Shown: positions 1-7,249, counted from the stretch's first letter. The stretch: 14,937 nt of DNA from Aquimarina sp. (GCA_020628975.1 JAHDEF010000024.1:1-14937); one strand, 5' to 3'. Notes: generated by a model from the sequence alone, not told the origin. Numbers and translations: made by a program.

Positions 1-115
1 AGGTAATTACATTTTCGAAACCTAAGTCAATAAAAAGGGTTTTTAAGTCTTTCATCAAAATCTTGTTTCTTCTCCCAATATTGATCCCCCTTAGTAAAGC
101 AATATATGTTTTCAT
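1..115 (-). CDS. DUF1697 family protein, N-terminal fragment (cut by window edge)
   Basis: Reading the minus strand from the ATG at 113-115 gives 38 codons with no stop up to the window edge. The product starts MKTYIALLRGIN and continues with NKILM and LGFENV. This N-terminus (a short beta strand followed by LLRGIN, then a helix ending LGFENV) is the characteristic start of DUF1697 (PF08002) proteins, usually about 180 residues. Their function is not established. The rest of the gene lies outside the window. No convincing promoter was found in the AT-rich DNA upstream. The family call rests on a short but distinctive stretch. Confidence 0.8.
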   Translation of the reverse strand, partial: MKTYIALLRGINIGRRNKILMKDLKTLFIDLGFENVIT

Positions 116-280
116 AGAATATCTAATTCTTGTAATTATTAAAATTTACTAATAATATTCAAAGGGGAAATTGGCAAAATTCTGTCTTGAAAATACAATT
201 TTATTTTTCTTAGTGTCTAGAAAATTTGTCTAAATATATTTTACGATTAGAATAAACGCTACTAATAAATTTAAGAAACC

Positions 281-303
281 AAAAAGCGCCCATTAAGGGC
301 GCT
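281..303 (-). terminator. Rho-independent terminator of the T9SS protein gene
   Basis: On the minus strand, a 7-bp GC-rich stem (AGCGCCC / GGGCGCT) with a 5-nt loop is followed directly by TTTT. It sits about 40 bases past the stop codon of the large secreted protein gene. It separates that gene from the DUF1697 gene further along the same strand. The remaining bases from 116 to 280 are AT-rich, and I see no gene or clear element in them. Confidence 0.8.
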
Positions 304-343
304 CAAAATAATCAACAACTTTGGGTAATTAGAAAAAAACAGA

Positions 344-2698
344 TTATTGTTTTATAATTTTCACAGTAGTTGAGTCTCCTAAAGTAGTAGCATATTCAAG
401 TATATAAATACCACTAGAAAGCGTATTTAGATCTAAAGTACTTTTTCCGCTCTCCACGCGTTGAGACAAAACTATTTTTCCAGATAAGTTATATATGTTA
501 ATGTGATCTCCGTTAGAGTAATTATTATTTGTAATGTTTAGATTTTTTACAACAGGATTAGGAAACAAGGCTATCGTAATGGAATTCGAAAGAAAATCTT
601 TGGTACTTAATGTAGAGCTTAACGAATAATCAGATGCAGCATCACCACTACCGTCGTATACAATAAAGTCACTTTCAGGAATAGCAGCGATAAAATCACC
701 TTCAGTCCAAGTTCCTGCTTCTATAGCTACTGACGAACGCCCATGACCTGTTGATCCCCACTCAATATAATCAACAATTGCATTAGAGTCTCCAAACAAA
801 TTAGTGCTATACAAACCAAGCTCACTGTCAGCCTTATTAATAGCCGTAAAATTTAAAATATTTACAGTTTCTCCAGGTGCCAAGTCTAAATCTCCTTGAA
901 TCTCTAGAGAGCCAATTCTACTGTATGATGGAACGTTACATAACCAATAGTTACTGATATCTACACTAGCCGTACCAATATTTTTAAGTTGTACAACACT
1001 ATCTCCATCCGTCTCGTTAATGACAATTTGTGCAACTTCTTCAGCTACTCTTTCCACAGTAATCCAATTTTCAGAGATATCAGAGCAGTTTACCGCATCT
1101 AAGTCTGCAATAGGAGAACCTACAAAATCTAAACCATTGTTAGGAGTTCCTCTATATGACCATCCCCAAATTCTACATACCCCAACATCAGCATCGTCAA
1201 GATCAATTGTATTCGTGTTTACAATATCTAAGATCGTATTTTGATTATCTGTAATTACATATCTATATGAAAGATTGGTTTCATGCCCAGTTTTAGTTAC
1301 TGCAATTGGATCAGGCTGGTTATCAACTAATATTCTAGCAATATTTCCATTGATAGAAGTCGTTCCATTTGGGTTTCCTGTAGTATCTACATCAATACTA
1401 ACTGTTCCCGCTTCAGGAGCTACTCGGATTACAGTTACCCAATTTTCAGAGATATCAGAACAGTTTACCGCATCCAAATCAGCAAGAGGCTCACCAATAA
1501 AGTCTAATCCATTATTAGGAGTTCCTCTATATGACCATCCCCAAATTCTACAAGTTCCAGGTCCAGCACCCGTCAAATTAATAGAGTTTGTATTTACAAT
1601 ATCTAAAATAGTATTTTGATCATCTGTAATTACATATCTATATGAAAGATTAGTTTCATGCCCGGTTTTAGTTACTGCTACAGGCGCTGCATCGCTATCA
1701 ATACAAATGATTGCGGTATTTTCGTCAACAGCAGTGGAAGGGTTTGCTTGAGTGGTTGCATCAGCATCAATACTAACTATTCCCGCTTCAGGAGCTACTC
1801 GGATTACAGTTACCCAATTTTCAGAGATATCAGAACAGTTTACCGCATCCAAATTAGCAAGAGGCTCACCAACAAAGTCTAATCCATTATTAGGAGTTCC
1901 TCTGTATGACCATCCCCAAATTCTACAAGTTCCAGGTCCAGCACCCGTCAAGTCGATAGAATTTGTATTTACAATATCTAAAATAGTATTTTGATCATCT
2001 GTAATTACATATCTGTAAGAAAGCATAGTATTGTGTCCTGTCTTAGTTACCGCTACGGGCGCTGCGTCACTATCAATACAAATAATTGCGGTATTTCCGT
2101 CTACTGCTGTAGTACCATTCGCATCCGTAGTTGCAGTTTCATTAAGACTTACAGTCCCTGCTTCAGGATTACAATTAACCTTCCCTACAGTAGGGTTTAA
2201 AGTAGAATAATTGCTTACCAAATCATCACTACCAAAATATTGTAATGATTGAGTATCAGAAAAAGTAGGTGCAAATTGCCCGTCTGTCCAAATACCCGCG
2301 GCAACAGCCGTTGTTGTTCTTGTAGATCCATCATCGCCCCAAATTACATAGTCTACAATATCAGCACTACTACTAAAAGAGTTAGAAGTGTACAAAGCCA
2401 TTTCTCCAGTAGTTCCTGCTCCTGTACTAAATCCTGTTACAACTACAATCTCACCAGGAGCTAAGTCTAAATCACCATCAATAGTCAGTGAAGCGTTATT
2501 TAATTGCATGTAAGCAGGTCTATTGCACAGCCAAAAACTAGAAATGTCCTGAGAAGTACTCCCAATATTTTTTAATTCAATGATATTAGGTGCTTGAAGT
2601 TCGTTAATCACAACTTGTGATTGGGCATTACTTATCATACTTAGTACAATCGTTAATAGTGTAATTGTTGCTTTTGAAAAGCGAGTAGTGAGTTTCAT
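344..2698 (-). CDS. Secreted T9SS-dependent protein: lamin-tail domain, three tandem repeats, lamin-tail domain, type A sorting tail
   Basis: The product is 784 residues from the ATG at 2698. That start gives a clean Sec signal peptide (basic n-region, hydrophobic core, SNAQS cleavage area). An upstream ATG at 2725 would add 9 residues and spoil it. Residues ~28-165 form a lamin-tail-like domain (VVINEL, ELKNIG, WLCN, GDLDLAPGE). Residues 178-552 are three tandem units of exactly 125 residues. Residues ~556-680 hold a second lamin-tail domain resembling the first (VQLKNIG, YWLCN, the same GDLDLAPGE). From residue ~711 (LFPNPV) to the end is a Por secretion tail: NIYNLSGK, LNTLSSGIY and a basic terminus. 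The protein should therefore cross the outer membrane by T9SS and be anchored or released. No catalytic motif is visible. Adhesion or matrix binding is only a guess from the repeat architecture. Confidence 0.9.
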   Translation of the reverse strand: MKLTTRFSKATITLLTIVLSMISNAQSQVVINELQAPNIIELKNIGSTSQDISSFWLCNRPAYMQLNNASLTIDGDLDLAPGEIVVVTGFSTGAGTTGEMALYTSNSFSSSADIVDYVIWGDDGSTRTTTAVAAGIWTDGQFAPTFSDTQSLQYFGSDDLVSNYSTLNPTVGKVNCNPEAGTVSLNETATTDANGTTAVDGNTAIICIDSDAAPVAVTKTGHNTMLSYRYVITDDQNTILDIVNTNSIDLTGAGPGTCRIWGWSYRGTPNNGLDFVGEPLANLDAVNCSDISENWVTVIRVAPEAGIVSIDADATTQANPSTAVDENTAIICIDSDAAPVAVTKTGHETNLSYRYVITDDQNTILDIVNTNSINLTGAGPGTCRIWGWSYRGTPNNGLDFIGEPLADLDAVNCSDISENWVTVIRVAPEAGTVSIDVDTTGNPNGTTSINGNIARILVDNQPDPIAVTKTGHETNLSYRYVITDNQNTILDIVNTNTIDLDDADVGVCRIWGWSYRGTPNNGLDFVGSPIADLDAVNCSDISENWITVERVAEEVAQIVINETDGDSVVQLKNIGTASVDISNYWLCNVPSYSRIGSLEIQGDLDLAPGETVNILNFTAINKADSELGLYSTNLFGDSNAIVDYIEWGSTGHGRSSVAIEAGTWTEGDFIAAIPESDFIVYDGSGDAASDYSLSSTLSTKDFLSNSITIALFPNPVVKNLNITNNNYSNGDHINIYNLSGKIVLSQRVESGKSTLDLNTLSSGIYILEYATTLGDSTTVKIIKQ
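1043..2167 (-). repeat. Three 375-bp in-frame tandem repeats inside the T9SS protein gene
   Basis: Units lie at 1793-2167, 1418-1792 and 1043-1417 (first to third in the protein). Each is exactly 375 bp (125 codons), beginning PEAG and ending with IRVA or ERVA. Conserved blocks include TKTGH, YRYVITD, CRIWGWSYRGTPNNGLDF and NCSDISENW. Units 1 and 2 are close to identical in DNA over roughly 230 bp (1430-1660 against 1805-2035), with only a handful of base differences. Unit 3 has diverged more. Units 1 and 2 carry three cysteines at the same places; unit 3 has lost the first (IICID became RILVD). This fits recent duplication or gene conversion between the first two units. Confidence 0.92.
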
Positions 2699-2945
2699 TG
2701 TATGTTTAATTAAAATTCGAATCAAAAAAAAATATTGTATTCGAGTTTTGAAATATTGAATTATTGAATCTGAAAAAATGACTCTAAAAAAGTCAAATGG
2801 AGCCTTTATCCTGAAAAGCTAGTTTTTTTTATTCCAAAAATGAAATAAGGGCTTTAAAAATGAAATTTTATTCGTCGAAAATGAATCTAGGCATCAGGAA
2901 ATGATTTGTAAGTAGTAACTAAAGGAAATTATTGGAAAAACCTTA

Positions 2946-2953
2946 TATCTTTG
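2946..2953 (+). promoter_or_regulatory. Bacteroidota-type -7 box (TATCTTTG) of the methyltransferase gene
   Basis: TATCTTTG matches the Bacteroidota -7 consensus TAnnTTTG exactly. It lies 20 bases before the ATG at 2973. No good TTG/TTTG -33 element is seen at the usual spacing. If transcription starts a few bases after the box, the TTG at 2955 cannot be the start codon and the 5' leader is very short. Confidence 0.55.
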
Positions 2954-2972
2954 ATTGCTGAATATGCAGACA

Positions 2973-4175
2973 ATGTCCGATAAATTACCCAATCGATTAG
3001 CTATCAAATTACACCCCAAAGCAGAAAAATTTGTGAAGCAAGGGCACCCTTGGATATTTGAGGATAGCATCCAAAAGATAAATACCGACGGAATTTCTGG
3101 AGATATAGCTATCATTTTTTCTCAAAAAAACAATAAAGTACTTGGGGTAGGTTTATGGGATAATGAATCGCCTATCAAAATTAAATTACTAGCTAATGAG
3201 CCTACTCAAATTAATTCAAACTTTTTTAAAAAGAAACTAGAAAAAGCTTACCAAAAAAGAATCCCACTTTTTAAAACAAACACGAATAGCTATCGCTTTA
3301 TTTTTGGAGAGAATGATGGGTTTCCTTCCCTAATAGCCGATGTTTATGATCGTGTTTTAGTGGTTAAATTATACTCACAAATTTGGGTGCCTTACTTTCA
3401 AGAAATTTTAGGGTTACTTGTAGAAATTTCTAAAACAGAAACAGCAGTATTGAGGTTGAGTAGAAATGTGTCTCAATCCCTAAAAGAAAGTGATTTAAAA
3501 GACGGGGCGGTGGTATATGGCGAATTAGAAAACGAAAATGTTGTTTTTATAGAACATGGAATTCGATTTTCAGCAAATGTAATTAAGGGGCATAAAACAG
3601 GCTATTTCTTAGATCATAGGGCTAACAGAAAACAAGTAGGTGAATTATCTAAAGGAAAAAAAGTGCTCGATGTATTTAGTTATGCGGGTGGCTTTTCAGT
3701 ACATGCCTTGGCAGGTGGAGCAAAAGAAGTAACAAGTTTAGATATTAGCAAACAAGCTTTAGAGCAAGCCGTCAAAAATGGGAAACTAAATGTTTTTGAA
3801 GGTAAACATAAAACTATGGCGATAGATGCTTTTGAAGGTCTTCAAAATTTAATCGAACAAAAAGAACAGTTTGATATTGTAGTCATTGATCCACCAAGTT
3901 TTGCAAAAAGTGCCGCCGAAGTAAATGGCGCAAAAAATAGCTACAGTAGATTGGCGAAATTAGGTATTCAATTAGTCAGAAAGGGTGGGGTTTTAGTGTT
4001 AGCTTCTTGTTCGTCAAGAATATTAGCTGCTGATTTTTTTGAAATTTCTGAAGCTGCTATGGCAACAACTAAATATGCATTCAAGTTATTGCAGAAAACG
4101 TATCACGATATCGATCACCCTATTGGTTTTCCTGAAGGTGCTTATTTAAAGTGTGGTTATTATCGAATTTCTTGA
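2973..4175 (+). CDS. rlmI: Class I SAM-dependent rRNA methyltransferase, RlmI family (23S rRNA m5C-type)
   Basis: The product is 400 residues, the normal length for this family (COG1092). The N-terminal ~75 residues form a PUA-type RNA-binding domain with the family block HPWIFEDSI (25-33). A middle domain follows (FIFGENDGFPSLIADVYD), then a Rossmann methyltransferase. Motif I is DVFSYAGGFS (233-242), motif IV is DPPSFAK (306-312), and motif VI holds the catalytic-type cysteine in ASCSSR (C346). E. coli RlmI methylates C1962 of 23S rRNA; the exact target here is inferred. Starts at TTG 2955 and ATG 2964 are also in frame. ATG 2973 is chosen because a -7 box ends at 2953 and because of the usual length. 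The gene converges on the lipoprotein gene, with 12 bp between stop codons. Confidence 0.85.
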   Translation: MSDKLPNRLAIKLHPKAEKFVKQGHPWIFEDSIQKINTDGISGDIAIIFSQKNNKVLGVGLWDNESPIKIKLLANEPTQINSNFFKKKLEKAYQKRIPLFKTNTNSYRFIFGENDGFPSLIADVYDRVLVVKLYSQIWVPYFQEILGLLVEISKTETAVLRLSRNVSQSLKESDLKDGAVVYGELENENVVFIEHGIRFSANVIKGHKTGYFLDHRANRKQVGELSKGKKVLDVFSYAGGFSVHALAGGAKEVTSLDISKQALEQAVKNGKLNVFEGKHKTMAIDAFEGLQNLIEQKEQFDIVVIDPPSFAKSAAEVNGAKNSYSRLAKLGIQLVRKGGVLVLASCSSRILAADFFEISEAAMATTKYAFKLLQKTYHDIDHPIGFPEGAYLKCGYYRIS

Positions 4176-4187
4176 ATGAAGCAATGG

Positions 4188-4685
4188 TTATCCACCAATA
4201 ATTAGCTGCACAGTAACATTATTCCTATTGGGGTCTTTAATTTCTTCAACTCTAAAAGCTTTAAGTGGAAATTCACCATCGCCTTCTACTTTTTGACCGT
4301 TTCCAGCGTTGTATAATGAAGTTTTATCGCCACACATATATTCTAAAAACACCCCATCTTTAACACGAGGTAAATTACAATCGCCGGGGATGTGATTAGG
4401 CTCAGCGATTTCAAAAGCTACAAATCCGATTCCTGTATTTCTAACATATACCCCTTGTATAGATCCATTTGCAAGGTTACTAGGCACAAACAAATCACCT
4501 TGAATTTGATTTAACTCAGCATTAGTAATTAAAGTTAAATCTAAACTAAACCTTGGGTTACTGGTTCTTAGATTAGCGTTGTTATTATTTGGGTTATCGT
4601 CGTCCTCGCAATTAGTAAAAGCAAAAGCGGTTAATACTAACATTAGGTAAACAATAAAATTATTTTTTTTAAGACTTCTTTTCAT
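4188..4685 (-). CDS. Small surface lipoprotein with a degenerate Rieske-like domain
   Basis: The product is 165 residues. It has a basic n-region (MKRSLKKNN), a hydrophobic stretch, and a lipobox-like FTNC with C26 as lipidation site. The following residues EDDD resemble the acidic surface-export signal described for Bacteroidota lipoproteins, so the protein is probably outer-membrane anchored and possibly surface exposed. The region ~70-155 (YVRNTG, FVAFEIAEPNHIPGDCN, MCGDKTSLYN, PLKAFRVEEI) resembles Rieske-fold lipoproteins common in Flavobacteriaceae, but the Cys-His ligand pairs for a 2Fe-2S cluster are absent. Function is unknown; electron transfer is unlikely. The start lies divergent from greA, about 105 bp from its ATG. 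Confidence 0.7.
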   Translation of the reverse strand: MKRSLKKNNFIVYLMLVLTAFAFTNCEDDDNPNNNNANLRTSNPRFSLDLTLITNAELNQIQGDLFVPSNLANGSIQGVYVRNTGIGFVAFEIAEPNHIPGDCNLPRVKDGVFLEYMCGDKTSLYNAGNGQKVEGDGEFPLKAFRVEEIKDPNRNNVTVQLIIGG

Positions 4686-4724
4686 AGGGGCAAATTACTA
4701 AATAATTAGAATGTAGAATTTTTT

Positions 4725-4732
4725 TATATTTG
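4725..4732 (+). promoter_or_regulatory. -7 box (TATATTTG) of the greA promoter
   Basis: TATATTTG fits the Bacteroidota -7 consensus TAnnTTTG exactly and lies 57 bases before the greA ATG. A convincing -33 TTG is not seen; TTAG at 4706-4709 is the nearest candidate and its spacing is short. Transcription would begin around 4737-4741, just ahead of the hairpin at 4742-4762. Confidence 0.6.
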
Positions 4733-4741
4733 TGTAAAGCC

Positions 4742-4766
4742 AATCCCATGTGTCATGGGATTTTTT
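4742..4766 (+). promoter_or_regulatory. Terminator-like hairpin in the greA leader (candidate attenuator)
   Basis: AATCCCATG (4742-4750) and CATGGGATT (4754-4762) form a perfect 9-bp stem with a 3-nt loop (TGT). T residues run to 4766, so the last two T of the stem are continuous with the T-run. The T-run is only on the plus-strand side, so it works in the greA direction. The nearest upstream gene points the other way, so it cannot be that gene's terminator. It lies between the -7 box and the greA ATG (4790), within the first ~30 nt of the predicted transcript. Premature termination controlling greA is inferred; a conserved leader structure with another role is possible. Confidence 0.6.
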
Positions 4767-4789
4767 GTGTTTATATAAACGATAGAATC

Positions 4790-5266
4790 ATGAGTAAAGT
4801 TTCATATTATACCGCCGAAGGACTAAAAAAGTTACGAGACGAATTAAATCAACTTAAAGATGTTGAGCGCCCAAAGGCTTCACAAGCTATCGCAGAAGCT
4901 AGAGATAAAGGCGATTTAAGTGAGAATGCAGAGTATGATGCAGCCAAAGAAGCGCAAGGGATGTTAGAAATGCAAATTTCTAAATTAGAAGAAACCTTAT
5001 CAGGTGCACGTTTGATAGATGAATCACAATTGGATACTTCAAAAGCCTTAATTCATTCTACTGTAACCATTAAAAATCAAATTAATGGAGCTACAATGAA
5101 ATATAAGTTAGTAGCGCAATCGGAAGCTGATATTAAGACAGGAAAAATTTCTGTAGATTCTCCTATTGGGAAAGGTCTTTTAGGAAAATCCGTTGGTGAT
5201 GTAGCCGAAATCCAAGTACCTAGTGGTATTATGAAATTTGATATTGTTGAAATCACTCGAGATTAA
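4790..5266 (+). CDS. greA: Transcription elongation factor GreA
   Basis: The product is 158 residues from MSKVSYYTAEG, the standard GreA length. The N-terminal ~75 residues form the antiparallel coiled coil that enters the RNA polymerase secondary channel. Its tip GDLSENAEYDAAKE carries the two acidic residues (D42, E45) that stabilise Mg2+ for cleavage of backtracked RNA. The C-terminal FKBP-like domain shows the family block SPIGKGLLGKSVGD (124-137) and ends VEITRD. Longer reading from ATG 4730 is rejected because it would start inside the promoter and translate the hairpin. A HIT-family gene follows on the same strand after 136 bp and may be co-transcribed. Confidence 0.97.
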   Translation: MSKVSYYTAEGLKKLRDELNQLKDVERPKASQAIAEARDKGDLSENAEYDAAKEAQGMLEMQISKLEETLSGARLIDESQLDTSKALIHSTVTIKNQINGATMKYKLVAQSEADIKTGKISVDSPIGKGLLGKSVGDVAEIQVPSGIMKFDIVEITRD

Positions 5267-5273
5267 TGTCACT

Positions 5274-5393
5274 CAAGTACAAAGTAGTCAGTACAAAGTA
5301 TTAAGACTTGATATACTTTAACTTTAGGTTAATACTAATATTTGGTAATAAAGATTAACAAATCTATGTACTGTGTACTCAGTACTTAATACT
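5274..5393. repeat. Intergenic heptad-repeat element in inverted arms
   Basis: Between greA and the HIT gene lie two arms of 7-bp units. The left arm (5275-5309) reads AAGTACA, AAGTAGT, CAGTACA, AAGTATT, AAGACTT. The right arm (5366-5393) reads ATGTACT, GTGTACT, CAGTACT, TAATACT, which on the other strand is again AGTAC plus two variable bases. The arms are inverted around ~56 AT-rich bases, so the transcript could fold into a long imperfect hairpin. Short AGTAC/AGTATTA repeats of this kind appear in intergenic DNA of some Flavobacteriaceae, as far as I recall; role unknown. No gene is seen in it, and no clear terminator. Confidence 0.7.
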
Positions 5394-5402
5394 AAAAAAA
5401 CT

Positions 5403-5792
5403 ATGTCATCCATTTTCACCAGAATTATAAACGGAGAGTTGCCATCATATAAAATTTACGAAGACGATAAGTTTTATGCCATGTTGGATATTAATCCTAA
5501 TGCCAAAGGGCATACGCTGTGTATTCCTAAACAAGAAATAGATCAATTGTTTGATTTAGATGATACCACTTATTTAGAACTTATGCAATTTTCTAAGAAA
5601 ATCGCTGCAGCTTTAGAAAAAACAGTAAGTTGCAAACGTGTAGGGCTTTCGGTAATTGGGTTAGAAGTGCCTCATGTACACGTGCATTTAATTCCTTTAA
5701 ATGAAATGAAAGAAGCTACTTTTACTTCAAAAGTCAATATGAGTGAAAGTGAATTGAAAACGCTTGCAACACAAATAGCAGAAAATATTTAA
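5403..5792 (+). CDS. HIT family protein (HINT-like nucleotide phosphoramidase/hydrolase)
   Basis: The product is 129 residues starting MSSIFTRIINGELPSYKIYED, the typical opening of the bacterial HINT branch. DINPNAKGHTLCIPK (29-43) matches the family block. The signature His-x-His-x-His is HVHVHLIP (91-98), with the middle H93 expected to be the nucleophile for attack on the alpha-phosphate of AMP-linked substrates. The true substrate is unknown for most bacterial members. An in-frame ATG at 5373 lies inside the right heptad-repeat arm and would add 10 non-conserved residues, so 5403 is preferred. It follows greA on the same strand and converges on the haloperoxidase gene 31 bp downstream. 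Confidence 0.92.
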   Translation: MSSIFTRIINGELPSYKIYEDDKFYAMLDINPNAKGHTLCIPKQEIDQLFDLDDTTYLELMQFSKKIAAALEKTVSCKRVGLSVIGLEVPHVHVHLIPLNEMKEATFTSKVNMSESELKTLATQIAENI

Positions 5793-5823
5793 TGGATATT
5801 GGCATCAACCAAGGTATAATGTT

Positions 5824-7182
5824 TTAGTTCGTCTTTTTATTGACGGCATCAGCAATTTCATAACCCAGTCGAAGACCTTCCGCACAATCCATTCGCATAT
5901 GCACCCCTAAAGGAATTCTAGAATACGCATTTTCTTTAGCCATATCTTCAATGGTCAAATAAGTGCGTGGCTGCCCTTGAAATTCTGTTCTTCCCTCGTG
6001 TGAACGATCGGTAAATTTGGTGTTATTCCCGAAAGTATCTATAAAAATTCCAGCTGCGGCTGAAGCAAAACTAGAATGCCCAGAAGGATATGCCGGAAAG
6101 CTTGGATTTGGCCAAAAAACTAAACGATATAGGTTAGTTTCAAAATCATTATCAATGTATTCCTTAATAAAAACATTTGGTCGCATAACCATATAATCGT
6201 ACTTATGTTTCCAAGTAGCTACAGCAACATCATTTAAGGAAAACCCTAGTTTTAGGTTCAAAACTAAAGCTTCTTCTAAATTCAATTTCTCTTGAATAAT
6301 CAGCTGATTGGCTATCGAAATTTGTCGAGCAGGAGGACTAAACATCAAATTTTCTACATCATCACTCCAAAATTCAGCAATCCATAGCGCTTCGGTGTCA
6401 GTAGTTTTTGCAGCGTTATTACTTTCTTGAACTTCAATCATTTCTTTGTAATAATCACTTTCAGGACTAGTGCTATAGTTTAATGGAGCCACACTTGAAA
6501 CTTCATCTACATCAATAACAAAGGTTCGTACTTTATGCCAATAGGGAAATAAGGCACGCTCTTCGTTGGCACTATAAGTCCAAAATCCAGCTCCCACAGG
6601 AGGTTCGTATGATAATGGCTGAGGAGAAAGAATTTGATTTTCTGCTTCCACATCTGTTTGGCTAAATGCAATGACTTGATTAGCCACATAATCGCCCCAA
6701 GTTCGAGACGCTTCAATCACTTCCTCGTTTGATTTGGAATTCAGTATTAGTTGATTTTCTAAGGCTTCAATTTTCGGTTTTAGCCCGCTAGGAATACTAA
6801 AAAGAAAATGTGATGTAACTTTTGAAAGACATGTATTCAAAGCTAAATCATAGTCAACATGGCTAGGAAATTGTTTAAAATCAATAGCCAAAGATTCATA
6901 TTTGCTAAAGTTAGAACCATAATCAGGCATTCCAGCAACAGTAGTTTCATAGGCGGCTAAATTGATGTATGCAAAAGCACGCGCTGAAGCATTAGGGCGC
7001 ATTCCTTCGCAATAACGCTCTAACTCAAGAATAAGATCAGTCCATTGAGTTAGCGTATCTGTATGTAAACTAGCTACCTGATTGGGGTTTTGTAAGACGG
7101 TATTATCGTCATTATTACAACTGATTGAAAATAAAAGAATAAAACATCCTAGTACTACTTTTTTAAAATATTGATGTGCCAA
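5824..7182 (-). CDS. Vanadium-dependent haloperoxidase, PAP2 superfamily lipoprotein
   Basis: The product is 452 residues. It starts with a lipoprotein signal (FKK, hydrophobic VVLGCFILLFSI, C22, then NNDDN). All three vanadate/phosphate-binding motifs are present: KYDYMVMRP (K327, R334), YPSGHSS (S367, G368, H369) and SRIPLGVHMRMD (R422, H428, D432). This K-x6-RP / PSGH / SR-x3-GxH set is shared by vanadium haloperoxidases and PAP2 acid phosphatases. The long helical N-terminal half and overall length favour the haloperoxidase branch. Halide specificity cannot be read from the sequence, and phosphatase activity cannot be excluded. The only plausible start is TTG at 7182: it gives a proper signal peptide and there is no in-frame ATG nearby. 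Halide oxidation at the cell surface is the inferred role. Confidence 0.9.
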   Translation of the reverse strand: MAHQYFKKVVLGCFILLFSISCNNDDNTVLQNPNQVASLHTDTLTQWTDLILELERYCEGMRPNASARAFAYINLAAYETTVAGMPDYGSNFSKYESLAIDFKQFPSHVDYDLALNTCLSKVTSHFLFSIPSGLKPKIEALENQLILNSKSNEEVIEASRTWGDYVANQVIAFSQTDVEAENQILSPQPLSYEPPVGAGFWTYSANEERALFPYWHKVRTFVIDVDEVSSVAPLNYSTSPESDYYKEMIEVQESNNAAKTTDTEALWIAEFWSDDVENLMFSPPARQISIANQLIIQEKLNLEEALVLNLKLGFSLNDVAVATWKHKYDYMVMRPNVFIKEYIDNDFETNLYRLVFWPNPSFPAYPSGHSSFASAAAGIFIDTFGNNTKFTDRSHEGRTEFQGQPRTYLTIEDMAKENAYSRIPLGVHMRMDCAEGLRLGYEIADAVNKKTN

Positions 7183-7225
7183 ATGTATCCGTATTTGCGT
7201 TTGTAATTCCCTTGTAATAAAAGGG

Positions 7226-7249
7226 TTAAATATATTGCAATATATTTAA
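7226..7249. promoter_or_regulatory. Perfect 24-bp AT-rich palindrome upstream of the haloperoxidase gene (candidate operator)
   Basis: TTAAATATATTG (7226-7237) is followed without spacer by its exact reverse complement CAATATATTTAA (7238-7249). The dyad centre is about 55 bp upstream of the haloperoxidase TTG start, in the 205-bp gap between that gene and the upstream histidine kinase gene. A dyad with no spacer is better suited to binding a dimeric regulator than to an RNA hairpin, which needs a loop. It also lacks a T-run. No regulator gene is adjacent, and the binder is unknown. Confidence 0.5.

Noticed and set aside
1020..1994. Three similar plus-strand open frames opposite the T9SS gene
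   Set aside because: They repeat with the 375-bp period and are shadows of the coding repeats on the minus strand; they have no independent promoter or protein family.
2770..2800. Small inverted repeat (TGACT / AGTCA) upstream of the T9SS gene
   Set aside because: Only 5 bp with a 7-nt AT-rich loop; expected by chance in this composition.
2955..2972. Earlier starts (TTG 2955, ATG 2964) for the methyltransferase
   Set aside because: TTG 2955 lies just after the -7 box, before or at the likely transcription start. ATG 2964 cannot be fully excluded but adds non-conserved residues.
4730..4789. Longer GreA with 20 extra N-terminal residues
   Set aside because: It would begin inside the -7 box and translate the leader hairpin. 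GreA is normally 158 residues starting at MSKVSYY.
5274..5393. CRISPR array
   Set aside because: Units are only 7 bp, contiguous without spacers, and no cas gene is present.
5373..5402. Ten-residue N-terminal extension of the HIT protein
   Set aside because: It is encoded by the heptad repeat and a poly-A stretch; conserved HIT sequence starts at MSSIFTRI.
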